Assembly (NCBI GenBank): GCA_037102815.1
Contig: BTPP01000007.1
Coordinates: 1-64,000, forward strand
DNA length: 64,000 nt
DNA from: Neurospora intermedia
Taxonomy: Eukaryota; Ascomycota; Sordariomycetes; Sordariales; Sordariaceae
Direction: 5' to 3'
The notes beneath the pieces are model-generated. The model had not been told where the DNA came from. It saw nothing but the letters and a program-made list of their open reading frames with translations, and searched no databases. The translations under genes and the position numbers were made by a program. Of the stretch, positions 12,901-25,246 are shown in pieces. Positions within the stretch are counted from its first letter, which is position 1, and each line of letters begins with the position of its first letter.

Positions 12901-15900
12901 TCATTTGACTGACCGGTTTCGCAGCTCCTCTTGCCCGGTTGGCCATACCTCCACCCGTTTTCAATCCTTGCATCTTGACCTGGATTCGGCAGCATTTCAC
13001 AACCGATGGTGGTCCCGACTTCCTCACGCTTCCCCAAGTCTATGCTACTGCCACGTCGGACGTTCGTGGACGCAGTCCGAGGGAGAGGGCCTGGCGTGAC
13101 CTGACCCCACGCACCCTTATGTTCCGGAAGCTCTTTGAGCTCCTCAAGTCAGCCAAGGATCGTTTCGAAGCAGTGGCAGCCATGCATGCCGCCGGTTTCA
13201 CTCCCCAAGTCCTCGAGACGTTACCAGAAGCCATTTTGACTCCCTTACAAGACTTCATCTTCATCTGTCAGCCAAACCCACCTTTGTCTTGGCCCACTGA
13301 GCTGCTCAAGCTGGTCAACCGCACCGATGTCAGCACCATTCTCAAGCAAACCAAGGTGTCAAAGACGATTGGGTCAGAGCTTCAGCCGCCTTCACACACG
13401 GCGAAATGGGACTTTCGTATGCTGTGTCAGCATTTGGATGACTTGCAAGAACATGGTGAGGATACTGATGCCTCGGAAAGGCAACTGGTTGTTCGTACCC
13501 TGTTCAGGGAGGACCGGAGACTCAATGAGGCCCAGAATCTCTTATCTTCGGGCAAGCCACGCGTTCTGCGGCTTGATCCTAAGCCAGAGTGGTCTGAGTC
13601 AGAGTACCTGGAGAAGCAAAAGGAGCTGGTTACCACTGTCGCCACGAGCACGCTTGCTATCCCACCTGGACGTGGTTTGCTGTACTATTCCTTGCGGTAC
13701 CCTCTCCTCACGCAAAAATATCACATCAGTGGTTTCAATCTTGCATGCATCATCCGGCCTACCAATAACACCGTCAGTGTTGACAAGAGTCAGTTCACTG
13801 AAGAAAAGATTAACTGGGCTTTCTTCCATCAAGGCGTTGCCGGTGGGCTTGCGATATCGCCACAAGCCAAAGGCATCGACACCTCTTGGATCCTTTACAA
13901 CAAGCCTGGCCAGGACCTCAGCAACCGACATGCAGGCTTCCTGCTCGCCCTCGGTCTGAATGGTCATCTCAAGTCAGTGGCCAAGTGGGTGGCGTTTAAG
14001 TACCTTACCCCCAAGCACACCATGACTTCGATCGGCCTTCTCCTCGGTCTCGCCGCCTCGTATATCGGGACCATGGACTCTCTCATCACCAGACTGCTGT
14101 CTGTCCACGTCACTCGCATGCTTCCCCGCGGTGCTGCGGAATTAAACCTCTCCAAGCACACCCAAACGACCGGCATTATGGGCATCGGTCTGCTTTACTG
14201 CAAGAGCCAACACCGGCGCATGAGCGAAATCATGATGTCGGAAATCGAGCACGTAGGAGACGGCGAGGAGGAAGACCCTCTGCGCGACGAATCCTACCGC
14301 CTCGCCGCCGGTTTCGCTCTGGGGTTCATCAACCTCGGCAAAGGCAATGATCTCAAAGGCCTGCGCGACATGCGTCTCACCGAGAAGCTGCTCACCATCG
14401 CCACGGCCACCAAGCGCGTCGAACTTGTGCATGTCCTCGACCGCTCCGCTGCCGCCGCCGTCGTTGCTGCTGCCTTGATTTTCATGAAATCGGAGGATCA
14501 TATCGTGGCACGGAAGATCGACGTCCCTGACACCGTGGTGCAGTTTGACTATGTCCGCCCTGACATCCTACTTCTCCGCACAATGGCCAAGCATATAATC
14601 CTTTGGAAGGGCATCACACCATCCTTCAAATGGATCAGAGAAGGGTTACCAAGGGAGTACCAACCCCGCTACCGCCTGACGTCTACTATCTGTCTACAAA
14701 GCAAGGATCTCCCCTTCTTTTCCATCCTTGCCGGTCTCTGTTTTGCTTTGGGCCTGCGCTTCGCCGGGTCCGGGAATATCCAAGTCCGTGATCTGCTTGT
14801 GCTTTACCTGGATGAATTCATGCGCCTCGTCTCCATGCCCAAGAGCAATTTTGACGCGGAGCTTGCTCGCTCAAATGCGCGCATGTGCATGGACATGTTA
14901 GCCCTTTCCTGCGCAACGGTGATGGCGGGCACCGGCGATCTGGTGATTCTCCGCCGACTTCGAGCGCTACATGGGAGAGATGACAAGGAAACGACATATG
15001 GAAGTCATATGGCTTGTCATATGGCTATCGGAGCCTTGTTCCTCGGTTACGGCACCGCTACCTTTAGCAACAGTGACCTTGCCGTCGCGTCGCTGATTGT
15101 AGCTTTCTATCCCATCTTCCCCGCAACCGTTCAGGATAACAGAGCTCATTTGCAAGCCTTCCGCCATTTTTGGGTCCTGGCCACGGACCCGCGCTGCCTT
15201 ATCGCCAAGGATGGGGCCACTGGGCAGAGTCTGAACGTGCCCGTTCTCATCTTTCTGAGACGCAACAGTCCATCAGCCCGCGCCGCCGCGGCCAACTCTG
15301 CCGTTGATTCGCCCTTTGAATCCTCATCGGACGGTGTTGTCATCCGCCGCCAAACCCCTTGTTTGCTGCCACCCCTGGACGATGTCCTACGCGTCACGAC
15401 GGACGCTGGGCAGCAGGGCTACTGGAACCTGACCATCGACTTTGAAACAGACCCAAGCTTGGTGGAGCAGTTTAAGGAGAACCAGACTTTGTCTTTGCGA
15501 AGGAGGCCAGCGTTTGAAGCGCCATTTCCTGCTACCTTGCGTGCTTTGGGGCGAGGGATGGGTCCGGTTGCAGAAGATGGGCAGCCGAAGGATCCGTTTG
15601 AGTGGGTTTTTGAACTTAGTGCTGGTGCTGAGGGTAGTGACTTACTTGGCACGAGTGGCGATACTGCCAATGGTATCAGCTACAGCACGGGCAACGAGCT
15701 GGGAGAGTTGGCAAAGCTGACCCATGCTGAAAGAGCGGTCGTGATGGACCGGCTTGGCTCTGGCGGAGGCGTAGGCGAAGGTGAAGGCGCCACGACTTTT
15801 GTGGATGCACGTCTTGTGCTTGAAAATGATCTGACCGGAGGTGGCATGCCGAGCCGAGAGAAACTCCTAGGTCTCCGATTGTTGTTCGAATGGATGGAAA

Positions 15901-16262
15901 GGCGGCAATCCTTGGCTGTTCAATCGCCTGTTTCGGCTGCTCTATCTGCATTGGGTACATTGCCCGAAACACCGGCGGCGGCCGACGTTGCGATAGCGGG
16001 CAGGACAACTGCAAAAGGGAAGAGTAAAGCCCGCGCAGGACACGCAGGGCAGGGGCCTACGACCAGGAGTATGAAGGGCAAGGGAAAGAAGGTATCTGTC
16101 GAGGAGGAGAAGGAGCATTGTGTACCCAACTGGGATGAGCTGCGTGAAGGATCCCGCCATGGATCCGCAGTAGCGGCAGGGGATAATTGGTGGATCAGGG
16201 ACAGCGTCATTGAGGATTTGAAGGGAAGGGCTTGGTTTGTTGGCCGGGACGGGAAGGTTTGA
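9977..16262 (+). CDS. apc1: APC1/BimE, anaphase-promoting complex subunit 1
   Basis: This is the largest scaffold subunit of the anaphase-promoting complex/cyclosome, the ubiquitin ligase that triggers anaphase and mitotic exit in the nucleus; the Aspergillus counterpart is BimE. Two exons, 9977-12872 and 12925-16262, are joined across a 52-bp GT-AG intron and encode 2077 residues, a normal size for fungal Apc1. The N-terminal half is the beta-propeller region, with a Ser/Arg/Lys-rich insert at about 330-450 likely to be phosphorylated. Residues about 1300-1400 contain proteasome/cyclosome repeats (GFLLALGL, GLLLGLAASY, MGIGLLY), and more helical repeats follow to about 1720. The C-terminus is basic and low-complexity. 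The start ATG follows an A/C context and begins the conserved N-terminal stretch. Confidence 0.92.
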
Positions 16263-16654
16263 TGTTGATGAGTGATGCACATGGTCATGAGTGATGAGTT
16301 ACGGATTCATGGCGCCCACGACGGACTAAGTCGGAGAAATTATCACAGAGGTAGGCCACGCCTGAGATCAACATCCACGGCAGTAGAACCTTGGTGATGC
16401 ATTCACACAGGTATGGTACCTCTACTTTGTATTGCAGCTAAGTGTGGCTACTTCTACGAATCTTGCAAGGTCTCCGTACCGACAAAATGTTACTACCTCT
16501 TTACTTTTAAACATTGTACGTGATGTCCGTGTATGCACATCTACTGCAATTACTCATCATTCCCAATTTATGTTCGCGAAATAGCCCTGTTCGATCCACA
16601 TTACCAGGCAGCCATCTTTATTGGCCATGAACCTTCAGATTGACAGGGCCGAAT
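16263..16654. other. Short intergenic spacer between convergent genes
   Basis: These 392 bp separate the stop codons of APC1 and the PPxY protein gene, which converge. The stretch presumably holds both 3' untranslated regions. I see no repeat or RNA gene in it. Confidence 0.5.
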
Positions 16655-17722
16655 TTACAGCCTTCCCACTTTGATGGAAACAACAACACCCCAGCCCCCT
16701 ACACTCTCCCATAACCCAAACTCGTTCTCCCTCCTAAACGTGACTTCCTCCGCCCTAACCGTCATAGTAATCCTATCTTCCTCTAGCATTGCACCGTCCC
16801 TGACAGGTGTTATCAGCCGTTCCGTCGGTGTCGGTGTCTGCGGCTCAGACTTCGAGGTTCTGCGGAAGAAACTACCAAAACCAGACTTCTTGGAGGAAGG
16901 GGAGGTTGGAGATTTGGGTGACTCGACGGCTGCTTGGATGGTTTTGCGGGCAAGAGTCGGCTCGGGACGTAGCAGCGAGGCGATTCGGCGGGCGAGAGCG
17001 GGGGTAGCAAACCAGTTCCATGCTTCCTCGGGTCCGAACTGGGAGCGAGAAGAGGAGGGTGATGTCTCGGTCTCGAATCTGCCCCACTCTCCGAAGGTGT
17101 AATCACCCAACCGGGCCGGTGTTGAACCCGAGCCTGAATCCTCCCCCGCGCGCTTCCTGTCCACTGTCCTCCCCTTTTCGTCCGTCACAGCGTGCGCCCC
17201 TTGGTCAGGAGCCGCAGACACACAGACAACCTTCACCTCCTCCCCCTCCTCCCTTCGCTCCTTCGCCCCGACCAACTCCCACCCCTTATCATCCCTCTCC
17301 GCCCTCTTCCTGGCCAGCTCTCTCCCCGTTGAGGTTGCCTCGTCCGAAGACTCCACCCCGGGTAATCCCTCCGTCGGCACCAACACCAACTCGGCCACCT
17401 TGGGCGTCTTGGGCAGGTTTATAACGTCTTCGATAAACCACTCGATATACGGTACACATTGTGCTACGAGAAAAGCGTCGCGAGAGGACTGAGCCGTCGA
17501 GTGTGAGTGTTGGGCGGAGCGGAGGCGCGAAGGAAGGGTGCGAAGGTGAGTGGTTAGGGGGGATTCGCCTGTTCGGGTGGGAGTCGGAACGGAGGATGTG
17601 TCGTATCGGGAGGGGCCAGAGGGGCCGGAGGGGGACGTGATGGCTTCGGTGTAGGAGGGTGGAGGGAGGAGGTCTGGTAGGGACGACCTAACGTCGGGGG
17701 AAACATGCGGTGACTTGGGCAT
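16655..17722 (-). CDS. Conserved fungal protein of unknown function with PPxY motif
   Basis: A single-exon frame of 355 residues from an ATG at 17722. The frame stays open about 25 codons further upstream but without an ATG, so either this ATG is the start or an upstream exon is missing. The N-terminus is Ser/Pro-rich with PPPSY (a PPxY motif that can bind WW domains such as those of Rsp5/Nedd4 ligases). A likely folded helical segment follows (RDAFLVAQCVPYIEWFIEDV, about residue 85-105), then a charged middle and GPEEAWNWFATPALARRIASLL at about 235-255. The C-terminus ends in a beta-rich stretch (ITMTVRAEEVTFRRENEFGLW). I see no membrane segment or catalytic motif. The long ordered frame and codon use argue that it is real; the function is unknown. 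Confidence 0.7.
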   Translation of the reverse strand: MPKSPHVSPDVRSSLPDLLPPPSYTEAITSPSGPSGPSRYDTSSVPTPTRTGESPLTTHLRTLPSRLRSAQHSHSTAQSSRDAFLVAQCVPYIEWFIEDVINLPKTPKVAELVLVPTEGLPGVESSDEATSTGRELARKRAERDDKGWELVGAKERREEGEEVKVVCVSAAPDQGAHAVTDEKGRTVDRKRAGEDSGSGSTPARLGDYTFGEWGRFETETSPSSSRSQFGPEEAWNWFATPALARRIASLLRPEPTLARKTIQAAVESPKSPTSPSSKKSGFGSFFRRTSKSEPQTPTPTERLITPVRDGAMLEEDRITMTVRAEEVTFRRENEFGLWESVGGWGVVVSIKVGRL

Positions 17723-19389
17723 GTTGATGGGATCAATGTGTATCTCGTTTCTGGCTGATGAAGAGGCAAAGTCGAAGAGCGTTTTAGACCGATGCAATGG
17801 ACAATATTGAAGGATACCTAGACTGACACACTAATAGGCATTCGAACTTCAACCGGTTCGGTGCCGGCAACCCGGATCAGCTGGATGTTGGTGGTTGGGA
17901 ACCGGAGAAGGAGAACACAGGGAGGGGCGATGGCGATGTCACGGGCGTTGCTCCTCGCTCGTGATTAGTAGAGGTAGGTAGGTAGTATCGTATGGTCTGA
18001 TGCCCGACTTTCCAAGTTCAGCCTAGAAAACTTCTTGTCGATGGGGAATCGACTTGTGATCTTACCCCTGGGGCTGTGAAGTAGATTCAAGAGGCTGGTT
18101 GTAGGTAGGGGAAATGGACATGATTGACCGCGAGTGGTCTGTGAACAAAGCAACGCCTGCGAGAGAAAATGTCATATGACTTTTCAACTGCCAAGATGAT
18201 AAAGTCATCCAAACACGGCAACCTTTTGGCTGTTGGTGGTTTTAGTGTTGAAGTATGTAGTAGTGAATTGTCGTACCTGCGACGTTACAAGTTATAAGCG
18301 AGACACAGCCACAATCTGGGCAGACGCTAATCCCGGTAAGGTTCTTTTTAGTGTTTCCCCCCCCCCCCCCCCCCCCCCTGGGTTGCCAGCGGCTGCGCCC
18401 GCCCTTGAAGTAGTCACTGGGCCGGGATCAGAACCCTTACGCCAAGATAAACAGGCGTAATAGAGATAGAAAACGGCTTCAAAGTCGGCGTTGGTTCATA
18501 GAGGTGGATATGGGTGCCTTGGAAAGTGCCCAGGGCAGGCAGTCTGATGTTGGGCGGAAAATCGTAGAGGCTGGTGTGCTTCAGTCACCTCTAGAGGTAA
18601 TTTCCTCCGCACATCCGCCAGAACATGATTCGGATCGCTTTGGTGTCCGCAATTGTTACCGACAAGATGGTTAGTAGAATTAATGGTCATTGAATGCAAC
18701 TCAATGTTCGAATCGGTGGTCTCGGTGAAGAGCTGAAATGTAGGTACCTCTAGGACGTTGTTCTGTTCGGGAAACCGTTGCGGGAACCCGTCGGATTTCG
18801 AGTTATATTTTGATGTCATCCACTGTGCCGGGTACCGAAAGTCCCAAATAGGTGCACACGCTTGAGAGGGTAAGCGCGGAAACCTGCAAGAGACAAATGT
18901 TCCATGTTGCAGTTCCAGTCACTATGCCAAGTGTCAAGGGTTGAGCCTCTACCAATCACAACCCAGACCTTGTGGGCATGCTTTCCGAGCAGACCATTTT
19001 CCGGCGCTTTGTTCGAACGGAACTCTGCTACCCTACCACGCGAAAAGGGCAGTGCAATACCGCAAACACCAACAACTTTTGTTCGCCTTTGTGGACGGAA
19101 TGGGGAAACCTTGTAGACAAATCAGTCTGGTGGTCGGTCACCGGCCTATACCCGATCAGCTACCGAACACCACATGGCCATCATTGAGCCACCTAAGGCG
19201 GAGAGCACTTGCATCAGACCTGTAGCAGCAACGACCTGCATGTGGTCGATGCCCGTCCGCATACCTAGGTACAGATAGGTGTATAAAAAGATAGAAACTC
19301 CTCCTCGTCTCTGTACTACATCACCTTTTCTACATCTAGATAACCCGGAACCCCTCAAAGTATCGAGCATATCTGCCCAATCAGACAAG
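17723..19389. other. Divergent intergenic region with poly-C tract
   Basis: These 1.67 kb separate the PPxY protein gene (-) from flotillin (+). Open frames are short and unconvincing. Apart from the poly-C run and a TACC microsatellite near 17970, I see nothing structured. Confidence 0.5.
18357..18378. repeat. 22-bp homopolymer C tract
   Basis: Twenty-two consecutive C residues; the complementary strand is a G22 run able to form G-quadruplex structures. The exact length is uncertain because homopolymers are error-prone in sequencing. Confidence 0.8.
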
Positions 19390-21034
19390 ATGGCCTCCTA
19401 CAAGATAGCCGCTCCTGATGAATACCTTGCCATCACTGGCATGGGTGTCAAGACCCGTGAGTTTCGTCTTGACCTCTCCTACCTACAATGCCGTCGACGT
19501 CAACGTCTAACACGTACCACTAGTCAAAATCACAAAGGCGGCATGGGTTTGGCCCTTCCAGCGCTGCATGCGCTTCAGCGTGCAACCCCACGACTACGCC
19601 ATGAGCCTCCAGGCCATGACCAAAGAAAAGCTGCAATTTCTCCTCCCCGTCGTCTTCACCGTCGGTCCCGATGTCAACCAGCGAGGTGCCAACATCCGCA
19701 TGTTCCATGATGAGCCCGCAAAACCCAGCAATGAAGATGACGTGGCCACGGCCGTCTCCGACTCGGCAGTTCGCCGCGAAGACCGGGGCGATGCCCTTAT
19801 GAAGTTCGCCATGCTCCTGGCCGATTCGGGCCGCGACAAGGGTCCCAACAACCATGACTTTCTCGAGGGCATCGTCAAGGGCATCATCGAAGGCGAAGTT
19901 CGTGTGCTTGTCTCGGCCATGACCATGGAAGAGATCTTCTCGGAGCGTGAAGTGTTCAAGCGACGCATCTTCCGCAACATCCAATCCGAACTGGACCAAT
20001 TCGGCCTCAAGATTTACAACGCCAACGTCAAGGAGCTCAAGGACGCTCCGGGATCGACCTACTTTGCCTCGCTCTCCCAGAAAGCGCACGAAGGTGCAAC
20101 CAACCAAGCCCGGATTGACGTCGCCGAGGCCCAGCTGCGCGGTAACGTGGGCACGCAGAAGCGCAAGGGTGAAGAAGCGCGGGAAATTGCCAAGATCCAG
20201 GGAGAACAGGACCGCGAGCTGGCCAAGATCCAAGCCGAGACGCAGGTCCAAAAGACGGAGCGGGACATTGAGAAGGCGAAAGCCGAGGCCGTCCTCAAGA
20301 CACGCAAAGTCGAGCTCGACCGGGACGTGCAAATTGCGGGCATCCAAGCCGCGCGCAACACCGAGGCGGAGGATGAGGTCCTTAAGCGCGAGGTGCAGAT
20401 CAAGCGCGCCGCGGCCGAGATGGAGCGTCTCCGTGCCACGGACGTGGTCAAGGCGAGCATCGCGCGTGAAGCCAAGCAGCAAGCGGCCGACGCCAAAGCG
20501 TACGAGATCGAGAAGGAGGCGCAGGCCAACTTTGAGAAGGACAAGCAGGCGACCGAGGCGACCGCCTACAAGACCAAGGTCGGCGTGGACGCGCAGGCGT
20601 ACGCGGCCATCAAGCTGGCGGATGCCGAACTCCAGCAGAAGCTGAGGGCGGCGGAGGGTATGAGCGCCATGGCCGAGGCGTACGCCAAGATGAGCCACGC
20701 GTTTGGCGGTCCTCAGGGCCTGCTGCAGTACATGATGATCGAGAAGGGCACGTATGTCGAGCTGGCCAAGGCAAATGCTGAGGCTATCAGGGGATTGCAG
20801 CCCAAGATCAGCGTCTGGAACACGGGCGCCGAGGCGGGCTCTTCGGGTGGTGCTGGCGAGCAGCAGAGCAGCATGGCGACCATGAGGAACATCTACCAGA
20901 TGCTGCCGCCGTTGATGACCACCATCAATGAGCAGACGGGCATTACGCTGCCAGAGTGGCAGTTTGGACGGATGGCTGGACAGATGGAGGAGGTGGAGAG
21001 ACGGGGACAGGGATCCAACGGACAGAAGGAGTAG
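19390..21034 (+). CDS. Flotillin/reggie-family SPFH-domain membrane scaffold protein
   Basis: Two exons, 19390-19456 and 19524-21034 (67-bp GT-AG intron), give 525 residues. The N-terminus (YKIAAPDEYLAITG, then KITKAAWVWPFQRC) is the SPFH/Band-7 domain typical of flotillins, running to about residue 210. A long Ala/Glu/Lys-rich coiled coil with repeated EAxK-type heptads follows (about 230-400), then the conserved flotillin end (AEAYAKMSHAFGGPQGLLQY). No transmembrane helix is visible; flotillins attach peripherally to the plasma membrane and organise sterol-rich microdomains, in fungi near hyphal tips and septa. The size is a little above animal flotillins (about 430). The minus strand carries a 555-codon open frame across this gene, which I read as a codon-bias shadow. 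Confidence 0.9.
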
Positions 21035-23234
21035 GAGTCCTGTCACTGACCTAACTGGTGATTTTTGTCCTTCATGTGGGTTTGGCTTCTTTCTCTTCTT
21101 TTCTTTTTCTTTTCTTTTTTTTTCTCTTTTTTCTGTTTGGTAATGGATGATACCACGGTTGGGTTCGCTTTCTACACTGCACCCCATGTTCCCTACAGTA
21201 GTAGGATGTGCCCCATGCCCCCCCTCACTTTACACTTTAGTTCTTTCCTGTGGTCTACCTACCTACCCAGTACGTTGCCCTTTCCTCGTTCCCTTGAAAC
21301 CCGAATACCTCTACTTATTTAGACAGATAGACCCACTTTAATGCTTACTGTAATTGTGTACAATTTCAGTGGATGTCTCTGAATGACCAAACCACAAACT
21401 GGAGGAGCGGGTGATGCCTTTACTTGGTAGGCAGACCTGACATCCGTTTGGCGTGAAGAACATTTTCGGGATTTGATACGCGTGTTCATTTGAGGTTCGG
21501 GTCAAGCATGATGGGAGATACCAATGATTGCTTCCCGGAACCGGTGCCTGGTGGATGAGCATGAGCTGATGGAGCGGGATGGAAGAGATAAGGGAGGTTC
21601 CTGCCTTCCATGCCCTGGGCCTTCCCTCTCAACAATTTATTGAAGATGCACAGAGTGGAGTCCACCCTCGCTTACGGCCAAGCCAAGCGAACCGACTGTC
21701 CTTGTTGGAAGTGGAAGGTTCCGAGTCGTTTTCCAGGCAGGAGCTTCCACTTCGCTGTGAGTGCACCCCAAACAGAAGGATGGCCCCACATGGCTGGTTT
21801 GGCCAAATGCATCCACATGCTCCTAACTTACCTCTAAGTAACCGAGCTAACCGACGACTACAGTACTACCTCTACTTACTCAGTAAGCTTAATGCTTTAA
21901 CGACTGGAGCCGTACCAAGGCAGCATGTCAAATGCGGAGTTGGCATGGCGGGGACGAAGCGGGCTCGGACGGGCAAACTTCGGGGTGACGTGGGGCCCGT
22001 GCTGAACCGTAAGCCAATCGGCGTTCATCGGGCGTCAGCGCTAACCCTGTTAAACATGCCTTCCCCATTCGTTCCCCATGGGGGAGTACCACCACTGACA
22101 CCTCCTTCCCCGCAGTGAAAGATGGGGTCGATGGAGACCCTCCCCCACAGACCCCCCCTTGGGCATCTCAGCGTTCCATCAGTTCAGTTCTCACATCAGG
22201 TCACTGCAAGGACTTGTTGGCTCAAGCAGCAAAGCGGACCCCCCCTTCCCCCAACCGACCCCTACGTACACAACCTCTACATACCTCTATGTAGCCGACG
22301 TTTTCCCGGTCCTGGAACTGTTGCTGAGGTTATTTGTCACGAACAGCACATTCTCAAGCGGTCAGCAACAAATCGCCCCAGGCCCCCCAAATGCTGCGTG
22401 GTGTTCAGTACCACCTCGCCCCGTCGAACGAACACGAACAAACTGAACTCAACCAACCACCATCACTCCACTTGCCTACTGGTGATCGATGCCCCTTTCC
22501 CCCGCCTCCTACCCCGTGTTGTGGGGGGTGCCAGGGGGCCCCGGCAGAGAAGAACCAGAACATCGACGGACAAAACCCCGGACAACCCCGGACAAAGATG
22601 CAGAATCGGCCCGATGTTGGAGGTCTATCGACGCCCGCAGACACAACTGGCTCCAGAATGGGCCCCAAAATCCCCAGACAACGAGACAAGCGCGAGACAA
22701 CCCAGCTGACCTTGAGCCTCTTCAGTTAGGTCGGGCTAGAATCAGTCTAGAATGCAGGCGGCATGACGACAAGTCCCATGGGGAACCTTTCGATATCTCG
22801 GGACATGGCCTACCCATTTGGCTAGACACCGTTGATAGACAACATGTCGCCAGCCTGACGGGACCCTCCTCATCACGGAACAATGGTTGCAATGGAACTA
22901 GCTAGACTACTAGACCACGCAGCCCGGCTCGTGCTAGGTAGCCTGCCCTGATTTTATTCCGGTTGATTGTTTAACCGGCTGGAGAGATACAGCATCGCGG
23001 AACAGGTGCAACTCAACAGAGTCTGGATCCGTCTTGTATATCTATGTTGCCACGACGCCCTCGTTTTGTTGACTGGCACAGCATCCTTCCTCCGATACTT
23101 TGTCCTCCAGGTCCAACACCTTCAATCCCATGCCCTGCCGGTGATTGTGGAACCTCGTTCTGCATTCTTGTCCCACCTACCCATACACGGACGATATAGT
23201 CCAGTCAACAAGACACTCCGTGACACTCGACACC
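21035..23234. other. 2.2-kb intergenic region without supported genes
   Basis: The region begins with a T/C-rich stretch (about 21085-21140), likely within the flotillin 3' UTR. Several plus-strand frames of 70-195 codons exist around 21580-22905, but they are Pro/Thr/Arg-rich, overlap each other in different frames and match no family I know. The rest is the promoter of the downstream transporter. Confidence 0.5.
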
Positions 23235-24715
23235 ATGTTCTCGAGAGAGTGGTGGAAGAGGCGCTCCTTGCGAGTGCGCGATGACAAGGTCACAAAGGCA
23301 GCCGAGCTCTCCCTCCGAGAATCCCTCGTTCCCCTCTGCCTTGTCACCATCCTCTTTTTCCTCTGGGGCTTCAGCTATGGCCTGCTCGACACCCTGAACA
23401 AGCACTTTCAGGAGACACTCCACATTACAAAGGCGAGATCTGCTGGTCTTCAAGCCGCTTACTTTGGGTATGTCTTTCCTCTCCGCCCCACTCCTACCAC
23501 CACCTCGGCTAACCACTTTTTCTTCTTCCCAGTGCCTACCCCCTCGCTTCCCTTGGCCATGCCTCCTACATTCTTCGCCGCTTCAGCTACCGTGCCGTCT
23601 TTATCTGGGGTCTCTTCCTCTATGGCCTCGGCGCCCTTCTCGCGATCCCGTGCATCAAGGCCAAGTCCTTCGCCGGCTTCTGTGTTTGCATCTTCATCAT
23701 CGGCAACGGTCTGGGCTCTCTCGAGACGGCCGCCAACCCGTACATCACTGTATGCGGCCCGCCCAAGTACTCGGAAATCCGCATCAACTTTGCTCAAGCT
23801 TTCAACGGTATTGGTACCGTTGTAGCCCCCGTGCTCGGATCGTACGTCTTCTTCGGTTTCGATGATAACCTCGCCCTCCAAAACGTGCAGTGGGTGTACT
23901 TGGCCATCGCCGTCTTTGTTTACATCCTTGCCGTCGTCTTCTTCCTCATCGAACTGCCCGAGATCACCGACGCAGACATGCAGCACCAGGCTGCTGAAAC
24001 CCATGCTGGCGATGCCGACCAGCCATTCAGGAAACAATACCGCCTCTTCCACGCCTCGTTTTCCCAATTCTGCTACACGGGCGCGCAGATTGCCATTGCC
24101 GGTTACTTCATCAACTACGTGACGGAAACCCGCAAGAACACCGATTCCGCCTTGGGAGCTCAGTTCCTGGCTGGTGCTCAGGGGACATTCGCCGTTGGCC
24201 GCTTCGCCGGCGCAGCCATCATGCACTTCGTCCGCCCGCGCAAGGTTTTCCTTCTCTTCCTCACTGCATGCATCATCTTCGTCGCCCCTACCATCACCCA
24301 GAGAGAAAACACGGGCATGTCCATGCTTTACGTCACCCTCTTCTTCGAGTCCATCTGCTTCCCTACCATCATGGCGCTTGGTATGCGCGGGCTCGGTAGG
24401 CACACAAAGCGCGGCTCAGGCTTCCTTGTCGCCGGTGTCTTTGGTGGCGCTGTGGTCCCCCCGCTGATGGGCGCCGTGGCGGATATGCATGACACGGCCA
24501 TGAGTATGGTTGTTCCCCTAGCCTTCTTTGCTGTGGCTTGGACGTATGCGCTTGCCGTCAACTTTTGGCCGTGGTACAGGGATACCTGTGATGCCTTTAC
24601 TACGGCGGAGATCGGTGTGAGGGACAGGGAGGATGGTGTTGTTTCCAAGTCGGTCGTGGACGAGGAGGAGGCCGTGGGGATGGAAGGGCAAACAGTCGGC
24701 GAGAAGGGCCTATAA
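23235..24715 (+). CDS. MFS sugar transporter, fucose permease (FucP/FGT)-like
   Basis: Exons 23235-23467 and 23533-24715 (65-bp GT-AG intron) encode 471 residues. The protein is a hydrophobic 12-helix-type major facilitator. Helix 1 is in SLVPLCLVTILFFLWGFSYG, followed by LLDTLNKHFQ, an arrangement typical of the fucose/glucose-galactose permease group, and NPYITVCGPP after helix 4. Helices continue to about residue 430. The acidic C-terminal tail (EEEAVGMEG) is probably cytosolic. It likely moves a sugar, perhaps by proton symport, across the plasma membrane; the substrate is inferred only from the family. The frame is open upstream of this start, but the ATG at 23235 has a CACC context and gives the usual short N-terminus. 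Confidence 0.85.
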
Positions 24716-25246
24716 TAGCAAGGCTAGTGAGGATAACCCTCAAGTGGGGTTTGAAGTTGTGTTAAAAAGAGTTGAATATACCCTTGGAGAAGATAAATGG
24801 GGTCCGGCCCAAGAGAAAATGGGTTATATTTGGATAGACGCCCTAATGATCAATGAATATCATGACTGTTATGCATACTTCTACCCCTTGCTACCTATTT
24901 TGTGTTGAAAGGGATAATGATTATTCTTGCACGTCACGATTCTTGACAATACCCTCCGAAACTGAATCATCAACTGATTCTTGCCAATACAGTGTCCTCA
25001 ACCTGAACAAAAAACTTCAGGTTGGCAGGGGAATATCCTACCACATTGGTGCACTTGCAGTTCCCCAAAAGATCATCTTCCATGGCCTATTCGTTGCACT
25101 CTGCATCTCAGTACCGAAATTAATGAGTACATATACCCCTCCGAATCCCCTCCGTTCTGCCAAACATGACCTAGCAAGCTCCCATTTTCCTTTCTCATTG
25201 ATTGTGGCGACGCTTCAATCTGTGGCGCGGTCCCTCGACATTTCCT
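24716..25246. other. Short intergenic spacer
   Basis: About 530 bp between the convergent MFS transporter and the broken SesB-like gene. I see no convincing open frame or repeat. Confidence 0.5.

Noticed and set aside
18400-18460. Possible tRNA B-box (GGTTCTGATCC on the minus strand)
   Set aside because: It departs from the GGTTCGANTCC consensus, and no cloverleaf or A-box fits at the right distance.
19520-21187. A 555-codon open frame on the minus strand over flotillin
   Set aside because: The plus strand has the clear SPFH/flotillin protein. The opposite frame is Leu/Gly/Arg/His-rich, as expected from complementing C-ending, Glu/Lys/Ala-rich codons.
21579-22905. Several plus-strand frames of 70-195 codons
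   Set aside because: They overlap in different frames, are Pro/Thr/Arg-rich and cannot be joined into one plausible protein.
23459-24403. A 314-codon minus-strand frame opposite the MFS transporter
   Set aside because: Overlaps recognised membrane-protein exons and reads through their intron; no known protein.
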